A DNA stretch of 64,000 bases from assembly GCA_039985655.1 (NCBI GenBank), contig JBDWSF010000008.1, positions 1 to 64,000 on the forward strand. The letters run 5' to 3'. Positions 42,575 through 51,407 of the stretch are shown in pieces. Source of the DNA: Postechiella sp039985655 (GTDB taxonomy: Bacteria > Bacteroidota > Bacteroidia > Flavobacteriales > Flavobacteriaceae). The notes under the pieces are model-generated. The model saw nothing but the letters and a program-made list of their open reading frames with translations, did not search any database and was not told the DNA's origin. The position numbers and the translations under genes are program-made. Each line of letters opens with the position of its first letter. Position 1 is the stretch's first letter.

Positions 42575-44743
42575 TTACCTTTTCAAAGTAAAATGCCCTT
42601 TGTGAATTTTTCCATTATCACGAATCACAACAAACCAATAATCAGAAGAAGGTAAATAGTTTCCAGTATAGGTGCCATCCCAAGTAGACGTTGCACTTAA
42701 TTGTTTAATAAGTTTTCCGTAACGGTCATATATTTTAGTCGTTAATGCAGGCTCTGTTTCAGAATATGTTATAGACCAAGTATCATGAGTTCCATCTCCA
42801 TTTGGAGTAAAGTATTTTGGGTAATTTAAAAGAAAAACCTCTTGGTTTTCAATGCCACATCCATTTTTATCTCTAACATATGTTGTATAATTACCACTTG
42901 TTAGTTCCGAAAAAGTGTTGCTATCTTGATAATTAATACCGTCCAAGGAATATTCATAATCCCCAATACTTGTATCGGAAACATAAACAGCAATTATATT
43001 GTCAGAATTTGTCCAATCTGTAATTTCAATATTTGAAATGGTGGCGGCATTAGATAAGACTACCGAAAAGTTTTTTGTAGACGAGCAAATTAAGCCGCCC
43101 TCATATTTAGTGACGGTTACCCAATATGCCCCTTCTTCTGAAGCGGTTATCGCTTCGGTTTCTTCGGATGTTGACCATAAATAACTATTAAAACCCGATC
43201 CTGCACTAATTGTGGTAGAAGTGTTTTCGCAAAGTCCAATACTATCGGGAATTGAAATTACAGGCGAACTTTGTAATGTGATGCTTAATTCTGAAAATTG
43301 AGAACAATTATCTGAAGAATCAATTCGTACATAAACAATATCAGTGTCAGAAACCCAATCATAAGCGCTTGGTATATCAATTGGATTAATACCTAATTCA
43401 TTTTGTGCATCAGTTAAGTTTGTATAATACGAAAAAAGACAGTCTGTACATGTCGTAAACTGAGGCTCGTAATCTGTTAGGTTAACCATTTCAAAACCAT
43501 CGTTTAAGCTATCACAAATAATATCAGAAGCATTATAAACTAAAAGTGTTGGTGACACTATAGAAATAGTAACGGCATACCTGTCATCACTTTCACAACC
43601 ATTTACAGTTTCCTGTGCGGCATAATAAGTCGTTCCGTCAACTAAAGGTGTCGTGTTTGGTAACACATTTCCATTTGCAGGACTATCATACCAAACAGCA
43701 CTATTAGGTTCTACAACTAAATGAGCAATAGTAGAGGCTTGAGTGGTACAAAAATTTTGGTTTGCAAGTCCTGTTAAAGCAGCTGGTGTTGCTAATACGT
43801 CTATGGTAACTGCCTCAGAAACAATTCTACAGTTTATGGAATCTATATCGGAGGTTTGTGCAACAGCCATTCTATATAGATATGTTCCATTAGCAGCGCT
43901 AGTCATAAAAGTGTATGTGACTGAGGTCGCTCCTAGAATATCTGTCCAAGTTGTTCCATGGTCTGAGCTCACTTGCCATTGATAAGCTGGGGCAGAATAC
44001 CCAGATGAAACACCGCCATTAAGGGTATAATTTATCGTTTCGTTTTCGCAAGCTGTTAAACTTGTACTTGTTTCATTTTCTACGGATATCGTAACTGTTG
44101 GTCCGCAAGGTCTAAAAGCAATATCATCTAAAGCAATGTCATTTCCAGGATGCGCACTTGGTGCAGAATTTAATATGGTTATGACCACTTCGGTATCATT
44201 ATCTAAAGTAAAAAAGAAGCCGTATTGTAACCAAGTACCCGAACTGGTTTGTGGAATATCGCCTGTGTTATAATCCCCTAAAAGGTTACCTGAAGTATCG
44301 CTTATACGAAAGGTTACATCGGGGTGGTATTGGTCTGTACCAGCAGAAGGATTCATAACGTTTATTAACCATGCAGAGAATTCATAAGTCGTATTTGCGC
44401 AAAGCTCAGTTACTGTTTTTGTATAGAATACACCTTCGTTTGCTAGTACGGCACTATTTATAACCATCATATAACCATTACTATTACCAGTATGATCTGC
44501 AGTAACGTGCCATGCATTTCTTTTTAAGCCACTTGTTGTGGTTGCAATGGTGTATTCGCCTTCGTCTAATTCACCAGAGTTGCTATTTGTGAAAGCTGTA
44601 ATGGACGAGCCAAGCGCTGCACCACGACCTGTTCCCGAACCAAAATCAATTTCAACAACAGGATCTCCTAAGCTACCTTCGCACAATTGTCCATGAATTT
44701 GCATGGTGAAGGTTAATAATGAGATAAGAAAAAATACACGCAT
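42575..44743 (-). CDS. Type-B T9SS secreted multidomain protein
   Basis: The longest frame starts at 44767 within a hairpin; the ATG at 44743 begins a normal signal peptide (MRVFFLISLLTFTMQIHGQ), giving 722 residues. After a jelly-roll-like N-terminal domain (to about 190, with TVTELCANTTYEFSAWLINVM and FFTLDNDTEVVITILNS) come Ig-like modules. One of these (AVWYDSPANGNVLP...TYYAAQETVNGCES) matches the modules of the adhesin at 1-2149. The C-terminal ~90 residues (NYPKYFTPNGDGTHDTWSI...IYDRYGKLIKQL...GHFTLKR) are the CHU_C/TIGR04131 type-B sorting domain. It is a predicted SprA substrate. Binding target unknown. Confidence 0.87.
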   Translation of the reverse strand: MRVFFLISLLTFTMQIHGQLCEGSLGDPVVEIDFGSGTGRGAALGSSITAFTNSNSGELDEGEYTIATTTSGLKRNAWHVTADHTGNSNGYMMVINSAVLANEGVFYTKTVTELCANTTYEFSAWLINVMNPSAGTDQYHPDVTFRISDTSGNLLGDYNTGDIPQTSSGTWLQYGFFFTLDNDTEVVITILNSAPSAHPGNDIALDDIAFRPCGPTVTISVENETSTSLTACENETINYTLNGGVSSGYSAPAYQWQVSSDHGTTWTDILGATSVTYTFMTSAANGTYLYRMAVAQTSDIDSINCRIVSEAVTIDVLATPAALTGLANQNFCTTQASTIAHLVVEPNSAVWYDSPANGNVLPNTTPLVDGTTYYAAQETVNGCESDDRYAVTISIVSPTLLVYNASDIICDSLNDGFEMVNLTDYEPQFTTCTDCLFSYYTNLTDAQNELGINPIDIPSAYDWVSDTDIVYVRIDSSDNCSQFSELSITLQSSPVISIPDSIGLCENTSTTISAGSGFNSYLWSTSEETEAITASEEGAYWVTVTKYEGGLICSSTKNFSVVLSNAATISNIEITDWTNSDNIIAVYVSDTSIGDYEYSLDGINYQDSNTFSELTSGNYTTYVRDKNGCGIENQEVFLLNYPKYFTPNGDGTHDTWSITYSETEPALTTKIYDRYGKLIKQLSATSTWDGTYTGNYLPSSDYWFVVIRDNGKIHKGHFTLKR

Positions 44744-44760
44744 ATATGGGTTTTGAAAAA

Positions 44761-44804
44761 TTAACATCTAAATAAATGTTTTAATACATTTATTTAGATG
44801 TTAA
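44761..44804 (-). terminator. Exceptionally long AT-rich hairpin between nfu and the type-B T9SS gene
   Basis: A perfect 19-bp inverted repeat (44761-44779 with 44786-44804) with a 6-base loop. On the minus strand it follows the Nfu stop by 40 bases and is trailed by TTTTTC, so it can terminate nfu; it also ends 17 bases ahead of the next start codon and could shape that leader. Confidence 0.65.
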
Positions 44805-44844
44805 TTTTAAAAAAAACATGCGTGAAGATGTTTAAGTTTAAGTG

Positions 44845-45747
44845 TTACCCGTTAATAGCTTCAACTGTTTCTACTCGACCTTTCATCATTTCTTTAAGCA
44901 TATTTTCTATGCCGCTTTTTAAAGTGTATGTTGAAGAAGGGCAACCGCTACATGCACCTTGAAGCAGTACGCTTACGTTTTTAGTATCGGCATCATAAGA
45001 TATAAATTGAATGTTTCCACCATCACTAGCAACTGCAGGTTTTACGTATTCTTCAAGAATATTTACTATTTCTTTTGATGTGTCGTCAAGTGATTCATAA
45101 CGATTATCTAATTGTTTCGTTGATGTTTGCTGTGTTGTAGTCGCTTCTGGCGAAACAATTTCTTTTCCGTTTTCAATATAACTTCTTATAAATTCACGAA
45201 GCTCTATAGTAATATCTTCCCATTCTGCAATGTCATATTTTGTAATAGACACGTAGTTTTCGTCAAAAAAGACACTCTTCACAAAAGGAAAATGGAATAA
45301 TTCTGTTGCCATTGGCGACAATTTAGCTTCATCTATGGATGTAAATTCGAATAACGATGTTACAATTTTTTTATTAGCTACAAATTTTATTACTGCTGGG
45401 TTTGGTGTGCTTTCTGCATAAACGGTTACAGCTACTTTTTTAGAAATTGCAGTTTCTTCTATAACAAGACCGCCATCATTTAAATAAGCTTCAATTTGTT
45501 CGGCTACTTCGCTTTGCACGTCTGTCCATTCAACAATATCATAACGTTCTACGGCAATAAAGTTTCCAGAGATATATACTTTTTTTACAAAAGGCAAATA
45601 GAATAATTGTTGTGCTAAAGGCGATGTTTTGGCTTCGTCTATATTATTAAACTCAAAACTCTGATGTTTTGTAATAAATTGATTTAATTCGAACTTAACT
45701 ATCGCTTTATTTGATGTTTCTTGTATTGAAACGGTGAAAGTATCCAT
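44845..45747 (-). CDS. Nfu/NifU-type iron-sulfur scaffold protein with two Nfu N-terminal domains
   Basis: 300 residues. Two tandem Nfu-N domains (about 1-95 and 105-195; each with VKFELN/VIKFVANKKI, EAKTSPLAQQLFYLPFVKKVYI / EAKLSPMATELFHFPFVKSVFF) precede one NifU C-terminal domain (about 215-300) with the cluster-binding CxxC in LLQGACSGCPSSTYTLKSGI. Nfu proteins carry [4Fe-4S] clusters to target enzymes; in this phylum the duplicated N domain is common. It is divergent from the PorP/SprF gene and downstream carries the long hairpin. Confidence 0.92.
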   Translation of the reverse strand: MDTFTVSIQETSNKAIVKFELNQFITKHQSFEFNNIDEAKTSPLAQQLFYLPFVKKVYISGNFIAVERYDIVEWTDVQSEVAEQIEAYLNDGGLVIEETAISKKVAVTVYAESTPNPAVIKFVANKKIVTSLFEFTSIDEAKLSPMATELFHFPFVKSVFFDENYVSITKYDIAEWEDITIELREFIRSYIENGKEIVSPEATTTQQTSTKQLDNRYESLDDTSKEIVNILEEYVKPAVASDGGNIQFISYDADTKNVSVLLQGACSGCPSSTYTLKSGIENMLKEMMKGRVETVEAING

Positions 45748-45763
45748 TTTAGCTATTTTTTTA

Positions 45764-45771
45764 CAAAAATA
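45764..45771 (-). promoter_or_regulatory. Putative -7 box (TATTTTTG on minus strand) for nfu
   Basis: Exact TAnnTTTG match 16 bases ahead of the nfu start on the minus strand; -33 element not evident. Confidence 0.4.
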
Positions 45772-45919
45772 CTAAAAGAAAACTACAGATATCCATATAT
45801 TTGAGTATTGTTGATTAGATGAAAATTGAAAAGGTAAGGGTGAAACTTTATCTTTTTGTCTGTAATTTATTATGAAATTAGGAGCTTTAATGATTGACAT
45901 GCCCAATATAACTAAACTT

Positions 45920-46924
45920 ATGAAGTTGAAAAATATATTAATGGTAGCAATTATGGGGTTATTTAGCCACATAGCTATCTCCCAAGAAGGTCTACCTGTA
46001 TATGCTGATTATTTAACAGATAATTATTATTTAATACATCCTTCTATGGCTGGAGTTGCTAACTGTTCTAAAGTTAGAATGACGGCACGCCAACAGTGGT
46101 TTGGTCATGAAGATGCTCCTAAACTTTTAACATTAAGTATTAATGGAAGAATTGGAGAATCGCAATCGGCTATTGGCGGGATTTTATACACTGATAAAAA
46201 TGGTTACCATTCTCAAACTGGTGCTTATGCAACGTATGCTCATCATTTAATGTTTTCTAGAAACCCTGTAGATTTAAATATGTTATCTTTTGGTTTAAGC
46301 GTCGGATTTATTCAATATAAGTTGGATGAAACCGATTTTCTTTTTGATGGTCCAGATGCTATTATATCTGGTACTGTAGAAAGTGCAACAAATTTGAATA
46401 TTGATTTAGGGTTTTCTTATCATTATTTAGATTATTATGCACATGCTACTATTAAAAATGTATTAGAAAATGCGGGTATCAATAGAGATGTAAACATTAC
46501 TAGTAACTTAAGGCGTTATTTGCTTTCAGCAGGTGGTGTATTTAGCAAATATGGAAGCGATTGGTCTTACGAACCTTCACTTATGTTTATGTATAAAGAT
46601 CTTACTAAAGAAGCAACTCTTGATTTTAATGCAAAAGTTTATAAGAAAATGGATTTTGGTAAAATATGGGGAGGATTGTCATATAGACAAAGTTTTGATG
46701 GAGCTGAACACACCACTACTTCTGGAGGTGTAAGTAGTCAAAAGTTGCAAAGTATAACCCCTATAATTGGTGTAAATTATAACGAGTTTATGTTTGCTTA
46801 CAATTATACGCAACAAACTAATGAAGTTGTATTTACAAATGGTGGATTTCATCAATTTACACTTGGATACAATTTTAAATGTAGAAGAGAGAAGTACGAA
46901 TGTAACTGTCCTGCTGTAAATTAA
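45920..46924 (+). CDS. PorP/SprF family T9SS-associated outer membrane protein, second copy
   Basis: An ATG at 45872 would add 16 residues; ATG at 45920 gives the expected signal peptide (MKLKNILMVAIMGLFSHIAISQ) and 334 residues. Family signs: YADYLTDNYYLIHPSMAGVANCSKVRMTARQQWFG (in parts), followed by beta-barrel strands such as LSVGFIQYKLDETDFLF and the C-terminal QFTLGYNFKCR. It carries an unusual Cys-rich tail RREKYECNCPAVN. It is separated from the type-B T9SS substrate gene only by nfu, which suggests that they pair functionally. Closed by a terminator. Confidence 0.88.
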   Translation: MKLKNILMVAIMGLFSHIAISQEGLPVYADYLTDNYYLIHPSMAGVANCSKVRMTARQQWFGHEDAPKLLTLSINGRIGESQSAIGGILYTDKNGYHSQTGAYATYAHHLMFSRNPVDLNMLSFGLSVGFIQYKLDETDFLFDGPDAIISGTVESATNLNIDLGFSYHYLDYYAHATIKNVLENAGINRDVNITSNLRRYLLSAGGVFSKYGSDWSYEPSLMFMYKDLTKEATLDFNAKVYKKMDFGKIWGGLSYRQSFDGAEHTTTSGGVSSQKLQSITPIIGVNYNEFMFAYNYTQQTNEVVFTNGGFHQFTLGYNFKCRREKYECNCPAVN

Positions 46925-46945
46925 ACTTTAGACTTATCAAAAATG

Positions 46946-46972
46946 AAATCCCGCTTTTGGCGGGATTTTTTT
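46946..46972. terminator. Bidirectional intrinsic terminator
   Basis: 9-bp GC-rich stem (46946-46954 with 46960-46968), 5-base loop, T run on the plus strand and A residues on the left side, between the convergent PorP/SprF and VWA genes. Confidence 0.88.
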
Positions 46973-47007
46973 TGTTTAAATCTTTTCTAAAATGCTCAAG
47001 CTAATTC

Positions 47008-48165
47008 TTATTCCCAAGTATATTGTTTCTTTTTTGCTTGTGTTTTTATAGCCTTTGTCATCGCATTTTCTAATCCGTTAGCATTTTCTGTTTTTTGTTT
47101 AGAAATAAAATCTTTTCGTTTTAGGTTTAAATCTTGGATTTCTTTTTGAATAACTGCACGTTCATTACGTTTTTTATCAACGTAGGTTTTAATGTCTTTG
47201 GTCGATTTTCCTTTTAATGCTTCGGGTAAAGCGTCATCACTCAATTCTTCAATGTTAACCTCTTTTTGTGCTTCGGCATCAACCAAATCCCAAGATTTGT
47301 TTTTATATAAATGTGAACTTTTACTTATCGTTCTGCCAACAGCATTCGCTTTACTGTATGAGTTTGCGTTTTCATCTTGTTCGGCTTGCATTTCCATTTT
47401 TCGCATGCCTTTTTGTCCATAGGCTACATACGTTTTATTTAATTTCTGATTTAAAATTAAAATGGCATCATCGTATGGCGATGCAATATGTACTGTTGCT
47501 CTATTATGGTTTATGGCTAGATAATCACCATTAGTTAAGTGCGCACCATCTTTCCAGTTGGTATGAACACCTTGATTGTAATCGCCACAAAAAATAGTAT
47601 TTATAGTAACATCTTTTTCTTTTGCGTTTACCGAGGCGTCTTTGTAGTTCACTTTACCTTGAGTAAAAGGTTCGTTGCCTGCAATAAAAATAAGCTTTAA
47701 GTCATCAGGGTTATTTCCCCAAGTTAATTGGTTTAATGAGGTTTGAATAACTTGTCCGCAGTATTCATTCCCGCCATTTGTGGTTAGTGAAAATAATTCT
47801 TTAGAGATGTCATCTAAATCATCACTAAAGGCTAAAACCTGTCTTATATGGCCTTCAGCTCCGCTTAAATTATCATTACCATATTCGTATAAAGCAATTT
47901 GTAAATTGGGTTTGTTATTATTGCATTTTGCATAAGAGAGTTCGTTTACAATTTCCCAAAGTTGTGCTTTCGCTTGGTCTATTAAACCGTCCATACTATT
48001 ACTTGTATCTAGTAATAAAGCCACTTTTATAAATTGCTTGGCGGGTTTTGGATTAACTTGAGTTGTCGTGTTAGCTACTAAATCTTGTTTTTTTGTTTTA
48101 GCATTACAAGCTGTAAAACATATAATAGCTAAACTTAAAATGATTGTTTTAAAATGTGTTTTCAT
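47008..48165 (-). CDS. von Willebrand factor A domain lipoprotein
   Basis: 385 residues. Lipobox CFTAC (Cys20). The VWA domain (about 45-240) contains the metal-ion-dependent adhesion site DTSNSMDGLIDQAK with DxSxS intact, and later SLTTNGGNEYCG and IFIAGNEPF. The C-terminal ~130 residues are charged and helical (coiled-coil-like, EIQDLNLKRKDFISKQ). VWA domains mediate protein-protein contacts; a surface or periplasmic role is likely. Its ATG lies 13 bases after the stop of the SIMPL-domain gene, so the two form a minus-strand operon. Confidence 0.88.
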   Translation of the reverse strand: MKTHFKTIILSLAIICFTACNAKTKKQDLVANTTTQVNPKPAKQFIKVALLLDTSNSMDGLIDQAKAQLWEIVNELSYAKCNNNKPNLQIALYEYGNDNLSGAEGHIRQVLAFSDDLDDISKELFSLTTNGGNEYCGQVIQTSLNQLTWGNNPDDLKLIFIAGNEPFTQGKVNYKDASVNAKEKDVTINTIFCGDYNQGVHTNWKDGAHLTNGDYLAINHNRATVHIASPYDDAILILNQKLNKTYVAYGQKGMRKMEMQAEQDENANSYSKANAVGRTISKSSHLYKNKSWDLVDAEAQKEVNIEELSDDALPEALKGKSTKDIKTYVDKKRNERAVIQKEIQDLNLKRKDFISKQKTENANGLENAMTKAIKTQAKKKQYTWE

Positions 48166-48178
48166 GATTTTATGTTTT

Positions 48179-48895
48179 TTAGATTAATGCGAATTTTGCA
48201 AATACTGTTGCAGAAACAACAATAGATTTAATGTTTAAGTTTTGTATTTTATCTCGTGATTCTGATTTGTAAATGGAGCTATAGTTTATTTCATTTATAT
48301 TATTAGCAAAACCGTTTAAGTTGCTTATGTTGTGGTTTTGTTCTTGAATAAATAAAGCCTTACCTATGGTTTGGTCTATAACATGGGCGTACTCATTGGC
48401 TTTTTCTTTTGCTACTTTTAAAGCTTTAAGTTTTGTTTCTCTTCTTATTTTTTCAATATCTGTATGACTCGTTTTTATAATTGAAATGTTAGAAATATCA
48501 ATTTTATCTAAAGCTTCATAAACCTTTCCAAGGCACGCCCCACTATCAACAATAAGTTGATAATGCTTTGTCTTTGCGACTTCTCCGTCCGAAAAGAATT
48601 TTCTTTTATAATACCCATTGAAATCAAGTATCGAAAATTGTTTATCAATATCGATTCCAAGAGTTCTTAAAATGGATATCATTTGATTTTCTTGAGACTC
48701 AATGCTTATTTTACCTTTTTTATCAGCTTCATTTAAAATAATGTTCAAGTAGATTTCATTGGGCACAATTTCTGTTTCTATGGTTCCTGTAACTTCAATA
48801 AAAGGCTGATCAATAAAGTTTTTTGTTCCATTTTGAGCGAAAGAAATTGTTGTACTCAAGTAAATAGCAATTAATAAGGTTTTAGGTAATGACAT
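48179..48895 (-). CDS. SIMPL (DUF541) domain periplasmic protein
   Basis: 238 residues with a signal peptide (ends ...TTISFAQNG). The SIMPL/DUF541 pattern is visible: FIEVTGTIETEIVPNEIYLNIILNE near the start, then MISILRTLGIDIDKQFSILDF, a helical segment LKALKVAKEKANEYAHVI, and a final SIVVSATVFAKFAL. Related proteins include BP26/Omp28 of Brucella and YggE of E. coli; the molecular function is not settled. First gene of an operon with the VWA lipoprotein. Confidence 0.87.
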   Translation of the reverse strand: MSLPKTLLIAIYLSTTISFAQNGTKNFIDQPFIEVTGTIETEIVPNEIYLNIILNEADKKGKISIESQENQMISILRTLGIDIDKQFSILDFNGYYKRKFFSDGEVAKTKHYQLIVDSGACLGKVYEALDKIDISNISIIKTSHTDIEKIRRETKLKALKVAKEKANEYAHVIDQTIGKALFIQEQNHNISNLNGFANNINEINYSSIYKSESRDKIQNLNIKSIVVSATVFAKFALI

Positions 48896-49105
48896 GATTT
48901 TTATGTTTTTCGATTAATACAGTAAATCTATGTGCAACCTTTTTATTAAAAAAAGAGGAATGAGTGAAATGGATGTTTTAATGCGTGAAAGAAACTGTTA
49001 AATGAGCGAAGCCATCATTATGTTCGCGAAAAGGGAGAACATTCTAAAATCTTCATTTTCATATACCAATGAAAGTGCGTAAGTTTATCTACTTTAAATT
49101 GATAA

Positions 49106-51271
49106 ATGAAATTAGTTTTTAAATATATAGGTCTTCTTATAACGGTTTTATGTTTAAACCTGTCGTTTGGACAAGAAAGCGGTTTGTATGAATCTAAAAA
49201 AATTACAGTAAAAGGAGAAGTTCGAGAGAGCGATACTAAGGATGCTATACCTAATGTAAATATTGAAGTAAATGGTGGCGGCTATACAACAACAGATCAT
49301 TTCGGGTATTTTAATGTGCAAGCTCGAATAGGTGACGAACTTATTATAAGACATAAAGATTTTGAAACGGTATATCATATTATTTTAAATGATGATAAAA
49401 TAATTGTTGAGGTAGAACCCTCAGATGATAAGTTATCTAGTGGCCTTAAGCTCAAAAGTTTTAAGTCTAGGCTTCCTTTATTCGAAACGTATATCGATTC
49501 CGCGGAAGCGTATTTAAAATTAGATTATAAAAAAAGCTTAGAATTTATAACAGAGGCTTTATCTGAAAGTAATTCTAAAGACCAGAACAGAAATGCTTAC
49601 GAACTTTTAGGAGATATTTATATGTTTTGGGAACAGTACGACTTGGCAGTTTCCAATTTTAATATTAGTCTTCAAAATGAAACATCCGATAATTTGAAAT
49701 TAAAGCTAGCAAAGGCTTACTATTTCAATAAGAATTATCAAGAAAGTATTTCGATTTATAATCAAGTAAATAAAAGGAAATTATCAAACTATCAGTTGGT
49801 CTCTCTGTATGAAAGTTTGGGTGATGTGTATGTCAAAACAAATCAATTTATTCTATCGATTGCCACTTATAATAAAGGTTTAGAATTGGCGAATAAACAC
49901 TTAATAACACCAAAAATAACCGATTTAAATTCTAAACTCGCTGAGGTTTATAATTCTAGTGGAAACGAACAACAAGCGCGAAGTCTTTTTAGTAATTCTT
50001 TAAAATTAGCGAAGAAAGAAAACAAAAAACGATCTGCTGAAGAAAAGATTAAGGTAGCCGATTTCGAGAATAAAAGCAGTTCGTATAGTGAAGAAATTCA
50101 ATTAAGAAAAGAAGCACTTGAAGATATTACTGAAATTGAGGACGAGTTAGATAACGAAAGCGCTTTAACACCACAAAGACAAAAGTATAAAATTGGTAAT
50201 GCTTATGCGCAACAAAATGATGTTGTAAATGCGATTTCTTTTCTTGAAGAAAGTATTGAAGATGCTGATGATAAAGCCGATTTAATTGTACAGAAAGATG
50301 CCACCAGAAGACTCTCGGAAGTTTATAGAGATGCTGGAGATTATAATAAAGCATTGACTATTTATCAAAATTATGTTGATTTAGTAGATAAGTTATACGC
50401 CATAAAAGAACAAGAAATTTCGCAGTCAGCACGATTTAGTAAAGATATAACGAATAAACAAAATCGTATTGTAAGTTTAGAAAGCGATAGAGCATTATCT
50501 GAAAGTAAATACCAACTAACAACAGAACAGGCGAAACTTCAAAAGCTTATTATCTATTCACTTATTGGAGGTGTTTTGTTGTTATTACTAACTGCTTTTT
50601 TAATGTTTAAATATATTAAACAGCAGCGTTTAGCTAATAATTTGTTGGCGTTAAAGAGTTTGCGAAGCCAAATGAATCCGCATTTTATATTTAATGCATT
50701 AAACTCGATAAATAGTTTTATAGCATCGAATGACGAACGGACTGCAAACCGATATCTTACCGATTTTTCGTTATTAATGCGTGCCGTTTTAGAAAATAGT
50801 GAAGAAGATTTTATTCCGTTAGAAAAGGAGATTGAACTTTTAGAATTATACACCAAATTAGAGCATTTTAGGTTTCAAGATAAGTTTGATTACGGAATAC
50901 ATCTTGATGAGCATATTAATGTGAAAGAATTTCAAATTCCGCCTATGCTATTACAACCTTATATAGAAAATGCAGTATGGCACGGATTGAGATATAAGAA
51001 AACCAAAGGACGCTTAGATGTTAATATTCAGCAAACTAAACCCGATGAAATATCCATTATTATTACAGATGATGGTATTGGGCGCAAAAAATCGAAAGCG
51101 TTAAAAACAGAAAATCAACAAAAGCAGAACTCCAAAGGCATGGGGAATATTAAAAAGCGGGTTTCTATTTTAAATGCCATGTATAAAGATAAAGTAGATG
51201 TATTAATAGACGATTTTCAAGATGAAGAAGATGCAGGAACACAAGTGGTTGTAACGCTTAAAAAGGATTGA
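49106..51271 (+). CDS. LytS-type sensor histidine kinase with carboxypeptidase-regulatory-like and TPR sensor region
   Basis: 721 residues: signal peptide (ends LNLSFGQES), a CarboxypepD_reg-like beta-sandwich (TVKGEVRESDTKDAIPNVNIEV..., about 33-105), about six TPR repeats (about 130-430), a coiled coil, one membrane helix (LIIYSLIGGVLLLLLTAFLMFKYI, about 482-505), and a His_kinase domain. In that domain LRSQMNPHFIFNALNSINS carries the phosphorylated His526, then LLQPYIENAVWHGLRYK and the ATP-lid DDGIGRKKS. The sensor part would be periplasmic. Its partner is the LytTR regulator 136 bases downstream. Trigger unknown. Confidence 0.93.
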   Translation: MKLVFKYIGLLITVLCLNLSFGQESGLYESKKITVKGEVRESDTKDAIPNVNIEVNGGGYTTTDHFGYFNVQARIGDELIIRHKDFETVYHIILNDDKIIVEVEPSDDKLSSGLKLKSFKSRLPLFETYIDSAEAYLKLDYKKSLEFITEALSESNSKDQNRNAYELLGDIYMFWEQYDLAVSNFNISLQNETSDNLKLKLAKAYYFNKNYQESISIYNQVNKRKLSNYQLVSLYESLGDVYVKTNQFILSIATYNKGLELANKHLITPKITDLNSKLAEVYNSSGNEQQARSLFSNSLKLAKKENKKRSAEEKIKVADFENKSSSYSEEIQLRKEALEDITEIEDELDNESALTPQRQKYKIGNAYAQQNDVVNAISFLEESIEDADDKADLIVQKDATRRLSEVYRDAGDYNKALTIYQNYVDLVDKLYAIKEQEISQSARFSKDITNKQNRIVSLESDRALSESKYQLTTEQAKLQKLIIYSLIGGVLLLLLTAFLMFKYIKQQRLANNLLALKSLRSQMNPHFIFNALNSINSFIASNDERTANRYLTDFSLLMRAVLENSEEDFIPLEKEIELLELYTKLEHFRFQDKFDYGIHLDEHINVKEFQIPPMLLQPYIENAVWHGLRYKKTKGRLDVNIQQTKPDEISIIITDDGIGRKKSKALKTENQQKQNSKGMGNIKKRVSILNAMYKDKVDVLIDDFQDEEDAGTQVVVTLKKD

Positions 51272-51344
51272 TGATTGCAGAATATAGATTAACGATTGCT
51301 GATTTTTGAATTGAACGAACAAACACAATTAAGTGCCCAAATGT

Positions 51345-51400
51345 CCTGTTGAGCTTGTCGAAGCACCAAATATTAACTAAACATTCCCGTTTTTAGGAAG
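51345..51400. repeat. Fragments of dispersed repeats between kinase and regulator genes
   Basis: GAGCTTGTCGAAG (51351-51363) matches the reverse complement of the motif near 38786 and resembles GAGCGCAGTCGAAG at 6808-6820; ATTCCCGTTTTTAGGAA (51384-51400) resembles 6858-6878. The nearby GTGCCCAAAT resembles the 3' end of the larger structured element. Confidence 0.5.
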
Positions 51401-51407
51401 AAGTACT

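Noticed and set aside
48896..49105. Hidden gene or promoter pair in the 210-base divergent gap before the LytS kinase
   Set aside because: No frame longer than about 25 codons with a plausible start and no exact TAnnTTTG box were noticed; I see nothing to annotate there.
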